A stretch of DNA of 40,962 nt, taken from contig DAOKZK010000019.1 of assembly GCA_035325645.1 (NCBI GenBank), positions 1 to 40,962 of the forward strand, given 5' to 3'. Below, piece by piece: positions 15,826 through 23,600 of the stretch. Position 1 is the first letter of the stretch. The number at the start of each line of letters is the position of its first letter. The position numbers and the translations under genes were made by a program. Under the pieces are notes generated by a model. It did not search any database and was not told the origin of the DNA. It was given only the letters and a program-made list of their open reading frames with translations. The DNA is from Macondimonas sp035325645 (GTDB lineage Bacteria > Pseudomonadota > Gammaproteobacteria > UBA5335).

Positions 15826-16497
15826 TCAGAAGCGCGTGCCGATCCCGACCATGAGCACGAGGGGATCGATGTCGACATCTGTCTTCAGCGTGCCGGCCCC
15901 TGCCGTCTTCAGGGTGGCATCGGTTGCGATGTCGAGGTACCACAGGCTGGTGTTGATGAACCAGCGATCGGAGACCCGCCAGTCGGCGCCAAGCTCGAGT
16001 GCATAACCCCAGGAATCGTCCAGAGAGATCTTGGTCTTGCCGACGATGGATTCGAGTTCGCCGTCGGCGTCTTCATCGAAAAAGGTGGTGTAGTTGATGC
16101 CCGCGCCGACATAGGGCTGCACCCAGTCCACGCCGAGTTCCGGATACCACTGCAAGGTCACGGTCGGCGGCAGGTGCTTGATGCTGCCGATGTCGACGCC
16201 ATCCAGAGAGCCTTTGCCCTTGATGTCGTGCTCGAACGGCAGGGCGGCCAGCAACTGCACCCCGATCCGGGGCGTGATGAGATAGGTGACCGAAAAGCCG
16301 AGGCTGACGCCGTCGTCGACTTCAACGCCGCTGCCTGGGATGGGTTTGACCGCGCTGCTGTCGTCGTTGGGCAGAACCCAGGTGGGGCCGGCACGCAGCA
16401 GGACGTCTCCGGCCTCATAGGCGCTTGCCGTGCCGCACAGGCCGATCATCGATACCGCCGCAACCGTGGCCCATTGATGCTTCATGGTTCGTTTCAT
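15826..16497 (-). CDS. ompW: OmpW-family outer membrane protein
   Basis: A 223-residue eight-stranded beta-barrel protein of the outer membrane, thought to let small hydrophobic molecules through. The signal peptide covers about residues 1-26 (cleavage after GTASA). OmpW features are the N-terminal YEAGDVLLRAGPTWVLPNDD, the SVTYLITPRIGVQLLAALPF strand pair, HLPPTVTLQWYP, YVGAGINYTTFF, and a terminal aromatic residue (VGIGTRF). A second ATG four codons in (MKHQW) is an equally possible start. The upstream FNR-like site and -10 element suggest induction when oxygen is low, as known for E. coli ompW. The alkB-type gene in this window offers a possible functional link through hydrophobic substrates. 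Confidence 0.93.
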   Translation of the reverse strand: MKRTMKHQWATVAAVSMIGLCGTASAYEAGDVLLRAGPTWVLPNDDSSAVKPIPGSGVEVDDGVSLGFSVTYLITPRIGVQLLAALPFEHDIKGKGSLDGVDIGSIKHLPPTVTLQWYPELGVDWVQPYVGAGINYTTFFDEDADGELESIVGKTKISLDDSWGYALELGADWRVSDRWFINTSLWYLDIATDATLKTAGAGTLKTDVDIDPLVLMVGIGTRF

Positions 16498-16526
16498 CGT
16501 TCACCTACCTTGTATGTTCGGTCGTG

Positions 16527-16540
16527 GCTGCTCGAGCAGC
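16527..16540. repeat. 14-base perfect palindrome in the ompW leader
   Basis: GCTGCTCGAGCAGC is self-complementary along its whole length. It lies 30 bases upstream of the ompW start, just inside the predicted transcript. It may be a repressor operator or an mRNA hairpin; no specific regulator can be named. Confidence 0.5.
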
Positions 16541-16550
16541 CTGAGGTGAA

Positions 16551-16590
16551 CTTATCGTCAGCATCCGGTAAGGACATTGATCTGGATCAC
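16551..16590 (-). promoter_or_regulatory. FNR-like box and -10 element of ompW
   Basis: TTGATCTGGATCAC (16577-16590) matches the FNR/Crp-Fnr consensus TTGAT-N4-ATCAA at nine of ten positions. On the minus strand GATAAG (complement of 16551-16556) is a -10-like hexamer. With a start near 16544, the centre of the box is at about -40, the position used by FNR as a class II activator. Matches and spacing are seen; regulation by FNR is inferred. Confidence 0.6.
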
Positions 16591-16675
16591 ACCGCTCCCG
16601 GCCGATGGCCTCCGCTGTGGCAAACAGCCGCCACGCCCCCCCGGGACGGAACCGTGCACGCCGCGGCGACGGCCG

Positions 16676-17179
16676 TCAGCCCCCAGGGGCGGCCGGATCG
16701 ACCAGCACGGCCAGTGCCCCGGCAATCGGCGGCAGTGCCAATGAAGCCAGGATGCGCAATGACACGAAGCGCGTGCCCATGAGGGGGAGTTCGAAGCTCA
16801 GAACGCGATGGACCGCAAGGACCGACCAAGCGGTCATAAGGGCCACCAGCGGCGCGAATCCCATTCCGGCTTGCTTGAGGAGAATCACGAACGGAAAGCT
16901 CACCATCGGTCCGCCGGGCAGCAGCGCGCCGAAGGCGCTGGCAAGCGCGATGCCCTGCCAGCCGCTCTGCGGTCCCAGCAGGTCGACCAAGCTCTCGCGC
17001 GGCAGCAGCTCGCCCAGCATCGATGCCGCCAGCAAGGCGAGCGGCAGACGCAGCGCGATCAGCCGCAGTTGATCCCGGGCGATGCCGAGGGCCTGGCCAT
17101 GCAATGCGGGGTCGCGCCGGTGCGCAAGCGCTGCCAATGCGCCCAGCATGATGGCCAACGCCAGCAGCGCGGCGCCCAT
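16676..17179 (-). CDS. Half-size permease-like membrane protein, second of a pair
   Basis: A 167-residue protein with about four transmembrane segments. The central LLPGGPMVSFPFVILLKQAG and ALMTAWSVLAVHRV stretches repeat, with changes, the same motif in the gene just upstream (17179-17724). The shared GGP-x4-FP pattern recalls the two repeats of COG0701/DUF318 permeases (YraQ, ArsP), which have about 300 residues in one chain. I infer that the two proteins form one heterodimeric permease. The start at 17179 overlaps the upstream stop (ATGA), so translation is coupled. A frame reaching 17506 is an artefact reading through the neighbour. The substrate is unknown. Confidence 0.7.
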   Translation of the reverse strand: MGAALLALAIMLGALAALAHRRDPALHGQALGIARDQLRLIALRLPLALLAASMLGELLPRESLVDLLGPQSGWQGIALASAFGALLPGGPMVSFPFVILLKQAGMGFAPLVALMTAWSVLAVHRVLSFELPLMGTRFVSLRILASLALPPIAGALAVLVDPAAPGG

Positions 17180-17724
17180 CACGCAGCATCCTTGCTGTTG
17201 ATTCGGGCATCCAGATGGTACATGGCCCAAGCGGCCAGCCAGGGCAGCGGCAAGGAGATCAACCAGCGCAGCAGCGCAAAGCGCCAGCCCAGCCAGGGAA
17301 TTTCCCAGATGATCATGCGATGCAGCCCCAGCACCGACCAGGCGGTGAGAAAGGCCACGCAGGTTCCGAGTGCCGCACCGGACTGGCGCAGGACGAGCAC
17401 GACCGGAAACGCAGCGAACGGCCCGCCCGGCATCAGCGCGCCGGCCAGGCATGCGAGCGCCGTGCCGCCGCGCCCACTGCTCTGGCCCAGGCGCGTTTCG
17501 ACCCACCGGCGGGGGATGAGCGTCTGCGCATATCCCGCGAGCAGCAGAGCCAGCACGACGACCGGGCTGACCGAGATCAGGAGAACCATACTCTTCTCCA
17601 GCCCGATGCCGATGGCGCCAAGACCGCCTTGGCGGTAGAGCAGCGCGGCTGCCACGAGAGAAATCGCCATGAAAAACAGTGTCATACCGTCTGGACGGCG
17701 CGATTTTTCGCGGCGCGGGGTCAT
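17179..17724 (-). CDS. Half-size permease-like membrane protein, first of a pair
   Basis: A 181-residue protein with a basic N-terminus and about four to five transmembrane segments. Its MPGGPFAAFPVVLVLRQSG and LTAWSVLGLHRM motif is paralogous to that of the next gene. Of several in-frame ATGs (17766, 17745, 17724, 17685) I chose 17724, because AAGGTGA stands eight bases upstream. Similarity to COG0701-type permeases is weak and from motif memory. The product probably sits in the inner membrane with the partner encoded by the overlapping downstream gene. It is divergent from the gene at 17849, with a 124-base gap that must hold both promoters. Confidence 0.7.
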   Translation of the reverse strand: MTPRREKSRRPDGMTLFFMAISLVAAALLYRQGGLGAIGIGLEKSMVLLISVSPVVVLALLLAGYAQTLIPRRWVETRLGQSSGRGGTALACLAGALMPGGPFAAFPVVLVLRQSGAALGTCVAFLTAWSVLGLHRMIIWEIPWLGWRFALLRWLISLPLPWLAAWAMYHLDARINSKDAA

Positions 17725-17848
17725 TGCTTCACCTTTGCGGTTCATGCGCGATTCCGTCGCGGACATGACCGTGGGCTTGCGTTCCGGAGGAAGTGGTTTA
17801 GTCTCAAGGAAAACGGCTTCATTCTGTCACGGCGGGAGGCGTCGACCA

Positions 17849-18673
17849 ATGCAGACAGGGTCGTCGGCGTGGTGGATGCTCATCGATCGGGTCCGGGAGC
17901 GGGCCGAATCGGCGGGCTTGGTTGGCCCTGCGGCGACGCTCATGGCGTGTCCCGGGCGTGCGTCGCCCTTTCTCGTGATTTGCCGCGATGAGGCGCGTGA
18001 ACGGGAATGTGATCATGCAGTACCCGGCGACATGCCCTTCATTCTGGGCGACGCAGACCGCGATGGCCAACGGCGCGTCGCGCTGGTGCAGCGACCGCTG
18101 GTGACGGGCCATGTGCGTCTCGGGCGGCACCGGATCTGCCGGCGTCAGGGCGGGGTTGATGCGGACGATTTTTCCCTCCTGTGGCAATGCCTGCAAGGCC
18201 GCGACGCACTCGCACTCATCCCCGCCCGGCCGGACGGCTGGGCCGAAACGCCGCGAACCATGGATCTGATCCCGCTGCCGCTTCATCCGCAGCTCGGGTT
18301 GCCGGTCGCCGGCGCGTTGATTCAGGCCGATCTGCGCAACCGCATGGGATGCGTGCCGGGGTGGACCTTTCCTCACTGCATCGCGGCGGTGTCACCCGAT
18401 TGGCTTGCGCAACCCGACCAGGGCGGGCGCATCGCCTGGGTGCTTTACCTGCGCATGCGCCGCGCCTTGCTGGGCAAGCGTGGCGACGGTGATTTTCATC
18501 TGCTGGCGACGCGACGCTGGATGTGGATGATTCCCCATCCCGCCGGCCCGGCACTGGACTACGCCGGCGTGTTCGCCGTGACGAGTTCCGCGCAGTGGGA
18601 GAGCCTGATGCGTGCGGGGCCATGGGCCGCGCTGACGGGCGTGGCGGAGGAAGAGGCGTCCCTGTGCGGGTGA
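17849..18673 (+). CDS. Ap4A phosphorylase-like protein lacking the HIT histidines
   Basis: A 274-residue protein that follows the layout of bacterial ATP adenylyltransferases (APA1/2 type). It has a domain with RRVALVQRPLVTGHVRLGRH, where the family usually has an HLLIVTR-like strand, then a DDFSLLWQCLQG helix, then LIPLPLHP, a late FHLLATRRWMWMIPHPAG and YAGVFAVTSSAQ. In the family LIPLPL is preceded by the catalytic HKHLQ; here that position reads ETPRTMDLIPLPL, so the nucleophilic histidine is missing. The usual GLGFYNGG stretch has also eroded. The protein is probably not an active phosphorylase; it may bind nucleotides or be decaying, though its frame is intact. GGGAGG precedes the ATG. 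It overlaps the next gene. Confidence 0.6.
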   Translation: MQTGSSAWWMLIDRVRERAESAGLVGPAATLMACPGRASPFLVICRDEARERECDHAVPGDMPFILGDADRDGQRRVALVQRPLVTGHVRLGRHRICRRQGGVDADDFSLLWQCLQGRDALALIPARPDGWAETPRTMDLIPLPLHPQLGLPVAGALIQADLRNRMGCVPGWTFPHCIAAVSPDWLAQPDQGGRIAWVLYLRMRRALLGKRGDGDFHLLATRRWMWMIPHPAGPALDYAGVFAVTSSAQWESLMRAGPWAALTGVAEEEASLCG

Positions 18674-18975
18674 GCGTGGACGTCTGCGTGATTCCCATGG
18701 GGGTCGGCGCGTCGGTATCGGCCGAGGTGGCGCGCTGCGTGGAAGTCTTGCAACGCCATGGCTTGCACCCCAAGCCCCATCCCTTTGGCACGGCCGTAGA
18801 GGGCGAGTGGGATGAGGTGTTCCGTGCCATCCGCGCCTGCCACGAAACGCTGCACGCATGCGGCGTCCCGCGGCTCATGACCACGCTGAAGGTCGGTACG
18901 CGGGTGGACAAACCGCAGAGTCTCGAGGATAAAATGCACGCTTTGGCCGACCGGCTGTCCGAGCCGCTTCCCTGA
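18664..18975 (+). CDS. MTH1187-family thiamine-binding-type protein (DUF77)
   Basis: A 103-residue ferredoxin-like-fold protein of the DUF77/MTH1187/YkoF group, several members of which bind thiamine. Signatures are VSVDVCVIPMGVGASVSAEV at the front, LHPKPHPFGTAVEGEWDEVF in the middle, and RLMTTLKVGTRVDK followed by QSLEDKMHAL at the end. The start is a GTG at 18664 with AGAGG upstream (a second GTG at 18670 is possible), so it overlaps the preceding gene by ten bases and is probably translated from the same mRNA. No thiamine transport genes are adjacent, so the ligand here is inferred from the family. Confidence 0.88.
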   Translation: MRVSVDVCVIPMGVGASVSAEVARCVEVLQRHGLHPKPHPFGTAVEGEWDEVFRAIRACHETLHACGVPRLMTTLKVGTRVDKPQSLEDKMHALADRLSEPLP

Positions 18976-19015
18976 CCGGCGGGCGCGGCCATGGCGCTGC
19001 GCCCATCGGAACTTC

Positions 19016-20308
19016 ATGTCCGCATCCCTCGATCCGAGCGCCGTCCGCGCAGCCCAGTTTCACCAGTTGACCGATGCCTTGGGCAGTCTCGAGGCGAACC
19101 CTTTGCCGGCCGACCGTGCCTTGGACCGATTTTTTCGGTCACGGCGGTTTCTCGGCGGACGCGACCGTCGCTTCATCGCCGAAGCCGTGTTCGGTGTCCT
19201 GCGGCGGCGGCGATTTTTCGCGCATTGCCTGCGCCGCCAGCCCGATGCGCCGATCGATCCCAGTCACCTCGCCGGCCTGTATCTCTTGACGCAGGGATGG
19301 TCCCAGCGCGCCCTGGCCCGATTTCTGCCGGCCGATCAGGCGACGCAGCTGGCCGATGCGCTGCGTGCCGTGGATCCCGATGATCTCCCATTCGCGATTC
19401 GCCACAGCCTGCCGGATGTGCTGGCGGATGCGCTGGTGCAGGACTGGAGCGAGGAGGCCGAGGCACTGGCGCGGGCGTTGGCGACGACAGCGCCACTCGA
19501 TCTGCGGGTCAACACCCTGCGCACGGATCGTGACAGTCTTCGCGACCGATTGATGAGCGCCGGAATCGTGCTCCACCCGACCCCTTACTCCCCGTACGGA
19601 TTGCGGCGCGAGAATCGCGCGGCGCTGTTCACTGCCCCCGGATTCAAGGAAGGTGCCTTCGAGGTTCAGGACGAGGGTAGCCAGCTGCTGGCCTGCCTGG
19701 TGGACGCGCCGCGGCGGGGCCGGGTCGTCGATTTCTGTGCCGGTGCGGGCGGCAAGACGTTGGCACTGGCCATGGAACTCGAGAACAAGGGCGAAATCCT
19801 TGCTTGCGACGTCGTGGGTCGCAAGCTGGAGGAACTGATGCGCCGCGCGCGTCGGGCGGGCGTGCACAACGTTCGCACGCATGAGCTGGGGCCCGACCCG
19901 CATGCGTTCGTGCAGGCGCAGGCGGGACGCCATGATCGTGTACTGGTCGACGCACCCTGTTCCGGTTCGGGGACCTTGCGACGCAACCCCGATCTGCGCA
20001 ACCGTCCGCTTGACCTGGCCGCGCTGACGGCGCTGCAGGGCCGGATTCTCGAGACCGCATCGCGGCTGGTCGCGCCGGGAGGCCGGCTCGTCTATGCAAC
20101 CTGCAGCCTCATCGACGCCGAAAATCGCGGCGTCGTCGAGTCATTCCTCATGGCACATCCGGAATTTGTCCGGCGCCCGGCTCAGGTGGTGATGGAGCAG
20201 CGGAATCTCTTTTTGCCCCCGTCGCTGTTCCGTGACGATGACCTGCAACTGGCGCCACATCGGCATGGCACGGATGGTTTCTATGCGGCTGTCCTGGAAA
20301 GGGTGTGA
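19016..20308 (+). CDS. RsmB/NOP-family RNA 5-methylcytosine methyltransferase
   Basis: A 430-residue SAM-dependent RNA methyltransferase. An N-terminal helical region (about 1-150, NusB-like) precedes the catalytic Rossmann domain. Motifs are VVDFCAGAGGKTLALAMEL (SAM binding) and the two cysteines of the m5C mechanism: Cys315 in DAPCSGSGTLRRNPD and Cys363 in VYATCSLIDAEN. The substrate-recognition stretch FEVQDEGSQL is also typical. This is a generic RsmB/NOP protein; whether it modifies 16S rRNA like RsmB cannot be settled here, since the family has several paralogues per genome. It follows the thiamine-binding-type gene by 40 bases, so it could be the last gene of that operon. Confidence 0.93.
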   Translation: MSASLDPSAVRAAQFHQLTDALGSLEANPLPADRALDRFFRSRRFLGGRDRRFIAEAVFGVLRRRRFFAHCLRRQPDAPIDPSHLAGLYLLTQGWSQRALARFLPADQATQLADALRAVDPDDLPFAIRHSLPDVLADALVQDWSEEAEALARALATTAPLDLRVNTLRTDRDSLRDRLMSAGIVLHPTPYSPYGLRRENRAALFTAPGFKEGAFEVQDEGSQLLACLVDAPRRGRVVDFCAGAGGKTLALAMELENKGEILACDVVGRKLEELMRRARRAGVHNVRTHELGPDPHAFVQAQAGRHDRVLVDAPCSGSGTLRRNPDLRNRPLDLAALTALQGRILETASRLVAPGGRLVYATCSLIDAENRGVVESFLMAHPEFVRRPAQVVMEQRNLFLPPSLFRDDDLQLAPHRHGTDGFYAAVLERV

Positions 20309-20428
20309 GCCGTCTGATACCCATCGACCGCTTGCGCCCGCCCGCGTATGCTACGCGCTCCGAGGAGAACCTTTGTGACGGAAGCCGGGTCTACCCCGTG
20401 TTCATTTACCCAATAGAGATTGAGATCG

Positions 20429-21268
20429 ATGCGTGAGGTATCTGTGTTACGGTCCCGATTCGCGCCATTTGCCCTGGCGCTCATGCTCGTGTCAGGCATC
20501 GGGTCGGTCCACGCCGCCGACAAGCGCGGCTTGGCCACCGAGGTGATGCGCGCCTCGGGCCTCGAGTTGCAACTCGGGCAAACCACCCGTTCCATCAAAG
20601 ACAGCCTGAAGAAGGCCGAGGAAAGCGGCAATGCCACGCCCGAGCAACGTGAGATCGGGGAAGTCATGCTCCAGGCCTTCGGTACCCAGACCATCCTCGA
20701 CTCGGTGGGCAAGCAGCTCGCCGACCAGTTGAGCGAAGGGGAACTCCAGAAGGTGCTGAGCTGGTATCAAGGCAGCCCGGGTCAGAAGTTGAGCAAGCTG
20801 GAGAATCAGCTCTCCGATCCGGAAAAGGCGAAGGATCTCGTCGAATTTGCCAAGCAGGCGCAGGAAAAGCCCATCCCCGAAGCGCGTCAGGCTCTTTACC
20901 AGCGCATCGACAAGGCCACGCTCACCACCGAGACGACGGTCGACATGCAGCTGAACTCCCGCGTGGCCATGGTCAAGGCGATGAACAAGACGGCCAAGAG
21001 CGACAAGAAGTTGAGCGATGCGGAGATCAACGAAAAGATCGAAGCCCAGCGTCCGCAGGCCACGAGCTTCATGCAACAGATCAACCTGATCAAGTTTGCC
21101 TACCTCTACAACGACCTGCCCGACAGTGAAGTGAAGGCCTACCTCGACTTTGCCGAGTCGGATGTGGGCAAGAAGTACTTCAAGGTGCGCTCAAAGGCGC
21201 TGGACGCCGCCATGCAGGAAGGCTCGCGCAAGGTCGGCGAGGCCATGGGAAGCCGGATCAAGGAATAA
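20429..21268 (+). CDS. Periplasmic DUF2059-type protein
   Basis: A 279-residue protein with a Sec signal peptide (hydrophobic core about residues 10-24, cleavage near VHAAD). The mature part is mostly charged helix and contains two similar units, LSEGELQKVLSWYQGSPGQK and LPDSEVKAYLDFAESDVGKK, each the characteristic turn of DUF2059. The function is unknown. I prefer the ATG at 20429 over a TTG three codons earlier. The gap of 120 bases upstream and a separate reading context suggest its own promoter; the ccm operon begins about 60 bases downstream. Confidence 0.82.
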   Translation: MREVSVLRSRFAPFALALMLVSGIGSVHAADKRGLATEVMRASGLELQLGQTTRSIKDSLKKAEESGNATPEQREIGEVMLQAFGTQTILDSVGKQLADQLSEGELQKVLSWYQGSPGQKLSKLENQLSDPEKAKDLVEFAKQAQEKPIPEARQALYQRIDKATLTTETTVDMQLNSRVAMVKAMNKTAKSDKKLSDAEINEKIEAQRPQATSFMQQINLIKFAYLYNDLPDSEVKAYLDFAESDVGKKYFKVRSKALDAAMQEGSRKVGEAMGSRIKE

Positions 21269-21330
21269 GTGCCATCGATCATCGGGCGAGCCGTCGTGCT
21301 TGCCCGATGTGGCCGATCATGCGTGGATCC

Positions 21331-21975
21331 ATGCCGTTGACAGACGAGGCGCTGCTGGCTGCGGTCGATTTGGCGTGCGTGCGCGGGGACCGCTTGCTGT
21401 TTGAAGGTCTTTCGTTCGCGCTGGTGCCGGGCACCGTGCTCAAGGTGGAAGGCCCCAATGGCGCCGGCAAGACCAGCCTGCTGCGGGTTCTGGCAGGGCT
21501 GCTGCGACCGGAGGCAGGCTCGGTCACCTGGCGCGGGCAGGGTATCGCCGCGTGCGCAGGCGACTATGCCGGCGATCGACGTTACGTCGGCCATCAGAAC
21601 GGACTTGGGCTTGCGCTCACTGCGCGCGAGAACTTGCGTCTGGCAGCCGTTCTGCAGGGAGCTGCCCTGGATTCAGCCGCTCTCGACACCGTCCTCGAAA
21701 CGGTCGGGCTGCCCTGCGCCGGCGATATTCCGGCGGTCCGCCTTTCCTCCGGGCAAAGGCGTCGGCTGGCCTTGGCGCGGCTCCTTCTGGGCCAAGCGGG
21801 AGTCTGGATTCTGGACGAGCCATTGAACGCCTTGGATCGCAACGGGCACGCACTGGTAGGCCGGTTGTTGACCGATCACCTCATGGGCAACGGCGTTGCC
21901 GTGATCAGCACACACCAAACCCTGACGCTGCCTGCCGGCGTCCGGCAGCAGACGCTGACGCTGGCGGTCGCGTGA
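21331..21975 (+). CDS. ccmA: Heme exporter ATP-binding protein CcmA
   Basis: The ATPase of the CcmABCD complex that releases holo-CcmE during cytochrome c maturation. It has 214 residues from this start. Walker A is GPNGAGKT (residues 41-48), the ABC signature LSSGQRRRLALARL, and Walker B VWILDEP, followed by the H-loop in ISTHQT. Two earlier ATGs in frame (21307, 21319) are possible but none has a clear ribosome binding site; the chosen start gives the usual family N-terminus. It is the first gene of a nine-gene operon whose members overlap or nearly touch, and its stop overlaps the ccmB GTG start. Confidence 0.95.
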   Translation: MPLTDEALLAAVDLACVRGDRLLFEGLSFALVPGTVLKVEGPNGAGKTSLLRVLAGLLRPEAGSVTWRGQGIAACAGDYAGDRRYVGHQNGLGLALTARENLRLAAVLQGAALDSAALDTVLETVGLPCAGDIPAVRLSSGQRRRLALARLLLGQAGVWILDEPLNALDRNGHALVGRLLTDHLMGNGVAVISTHQTLTLPAGVRQQTLTLAVA

Positions 21976-22655
21976 GCGCCTCGTTGGCCATGGCCTGGTG
22001 GGCAGTCCTGCGGCGGGATCTCCTGCTGTCGGTGCGACGGCTCGGCGAGTTGGGCAATCCTGTGGTGTTCTTTGCGGCGGTTGTGAGTTTGTTTCCACTT
22101 GCCCTGGGCGCTGACGCGGCCCTGCTCCGCAGCGTCGGTCCGGGCATCGTGTGGGTGGGCGCGCTGCTCGCCACGCTGTTGTCGCTCGAGGGTCTGTTCA
22201 GGGCGGATTTCGAGGACGGCAGTTTGGAGCAGTTGCTGCTCAGTCCCCATCCGGCCAGCGTCCTGGTGTCGGCGAAGATCTTGGCGCACTGGCTGGTGAC
22301 GGGTGTGCCCTTGTTGCTCATCACGCCCTTGCTGGGCGTGTTGTTAAACTTGTCTCCTCTGGCGCAGGGGGTGCTCTTCGGCGGCCTTCTGCTCGGGACA
22401 CCGACCCTGAGTCTGCTCGGGTCGGTCGCGGTGGCTCTGACGCTGGGCTTGCCCCGCGGCGGCTTGTTGATCTCGGTGCTGCTGTTGCCGCTGTTCGCGC
22501 CGGTGCTGGTGTTCGGTGCGGGGGCGGTCGGCAGCGCGCTGCTGGAGATGCCGGTATTGCCTTATTTCTACATGCTCGGCGCGGAACTCGCTCTCGCCGT
22601 GACCGTGGTGCCGCTGGCGACGGCCGCCGCGCTGCGGGCCAGTCTGGGGTCTTGA
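21972..22655 (+). CDS. ccmB: Heme exporter membrane protein CcmB
   Basis: The inner-membrane permease partner of CcmA; 227 residues with six predicted transmembrane segments. Family features are WWAVLRRDLLLSVRR at the front, FEDGSLEQLLLSPHP, where the CcmA-coupling helix lies, and LLLPLFAPVLVFGAGA toward the end. Translation starts at a GTG overlapping the ccmA stop (GTGA); an ATG at 21990 is the alternative. A frame beginning at 21552 runs inside ccmA and is ignored. Its stop lies one base before the ccmC start. Confidence 0.95.
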   Translation: MSASLAMAWWAVLRRDLLLSVRRLGELGNPVVFFAAVVSLFPLALGADAALLRSVGPGIVWVGALLATLLSLEGLFRADFEDGSLEQLLLSPHPASVLVSAKILAHWLVTGVPLLLITPLLGVLLNLSPLAQGVLFGGLLLGTPTLSLLGSVAVALTLGLPRGGLLISVLLLPLFAPVLVFGAGAVGSALLEMPVLPYFYMLGAELALAVTVVPLATAAALRASLGS

Positions 22656-22656
22656 G

Positions 22657-23391
22657 ATGATTGCCTTTTTCAGTCGCTGGGCCTCATTGCCTGCTTTCTA
22701 TCGTCGATCCGGGCGTTGGATCCCCTGGCTGTGGGCGGCGGCGGCCGGCCTCCTCGTCGTCGGCACGGTGGGCGGTCTGGTGCTCGCGCCGGTGGACTAT
22801 CAGCAGGGAGAGGCGTATCGCATCCTGTTCGTGCACGTGCCGAGCGCCTGGATGGCGATGTTCGTCTACATGTTCATGGCCGGTGCGAGCGCCTCTGCGT
22901 TCATCTGGCATGTGAAGCTGGCAGAAATCCTGGCCCGGGTGAGCGCGCCGCTTGGGGCGGCGTTCACGGCGCTGGCTCTGGCGACGGGTTCGCTGTGGGG
23001 CGCGCGCATGTGGAACACCTGGTGGGTCTGGGATGCCCGGCTGACCTCTGTGTTGCTGCTGTTCTTCCTGTATCTGGGCTTCATGGCGCTGCAGGCGGCC
23101 ATCGAGGACCGGCGTCGGGCGGCCCGTGCCGGCGCCGTGCTGGCTTTGGTCGGCGTGGTGAACATTCCCATCATTCATTACTCGGTGGAGTGGTGGAACA
23201 CGCTGCACCAGGGCGCGACGGTGTCGAAATTCGACAATCCGTCGATGACCTGGGACATGCTCTGGCCGCTGCTCACCATGGCGCTGGGCTTCATGGTCTA
23301 CTTCGCGGCGGCGGTGCTGGTGCGGGCGCGCTCGGAGATCCTCGAGCGGGAGCGGCATCGGCGCTGGGTGATCGACGAGGTCGCGCGATGA
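22657..23391 (+). CDS. ccmC: Heme handling protein CcmC
   Basis: Takes up heme in the periplasmic face of the membrane and attaches it to CcmE. It has 244 residues and six transmembrane segments. The heme-binding WWD domain reads MWNTWWVWDARLTS (residues 119-131), and the two heme-ligand histidines fall at His60 (FVHVPSAW) and His184 (NTLHQG), the same numbers as in E. coli CcmC. The usual family signature is WGTWWVWD; here the glycine is asparagine. The ATG is one base after the ccmB stop, and its own stop overlaps ccmD (ATGA). Confidence 0.96.
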   Translation: MIAFFSRWASLPAFYRRSGRWIPWLWAAAAGLLVVGTVGGLVLAPVDYQQGEAYRILFVHVPSAWMAMFVYMFMAGASASAFIWHVKLAEILARVSAPLGAAFTALALATGSLWGARMWNTWWVWDARLTSVLLLFFLYLGFMALQAAIEDRRRAARAGAVLALVGVVNIPIIHYSVEWWNTLHQGATVSKFDNPSMTWDMLWPLLTMALGFMVYFAAAVLVRARSEILERERHRRWVIDEVAR

Positions 23392-23600
23392 ACGCTTTGA
23401 CCGAGTTTTTCGCGATGGGCGGCTATGCCCCCTACGTCTGGGGTTCCTATGCGCTCGCCCTGATCATTTTCATCTACAACGCCTGGGTACCCCTGCGTCG
23501 CCACGCGCGTCTGCGAAGCGCGATTCGGGCCGATGGGCGTCGGGACTCCGCAGCAGTTGCTGCACCGACTCACCGGATTCACGATGAAAACAGCCCGTAA
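23388..23600 (+). CDS. ccmD: Heme exporter small subunit CcmD
   Basis: A 70-residue protein with one transmembrane helix (YVWGSYALALIIFIYNAWVP) preceded by FFAMGGYAPY and followed by a basic cytoplasmic tail RRHARLR, the standard CcmD layout. It stabilises the CcmABC complex and helps release holo-CcmE. It overlaps the ccmC stop by four bases and its 3' end runs 17 bases into ccmE. The frame extends upstream inside ccmC, which is an artefact; the ATG at 23388 is at the expected place. Confidence 0.92.
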   Translation: MNALTEFFAMGGYAPYVWGSYALALIIFIYNAWVPLRRHARLRSAIRADGRRDSAAVAAPTHRIHDENSP

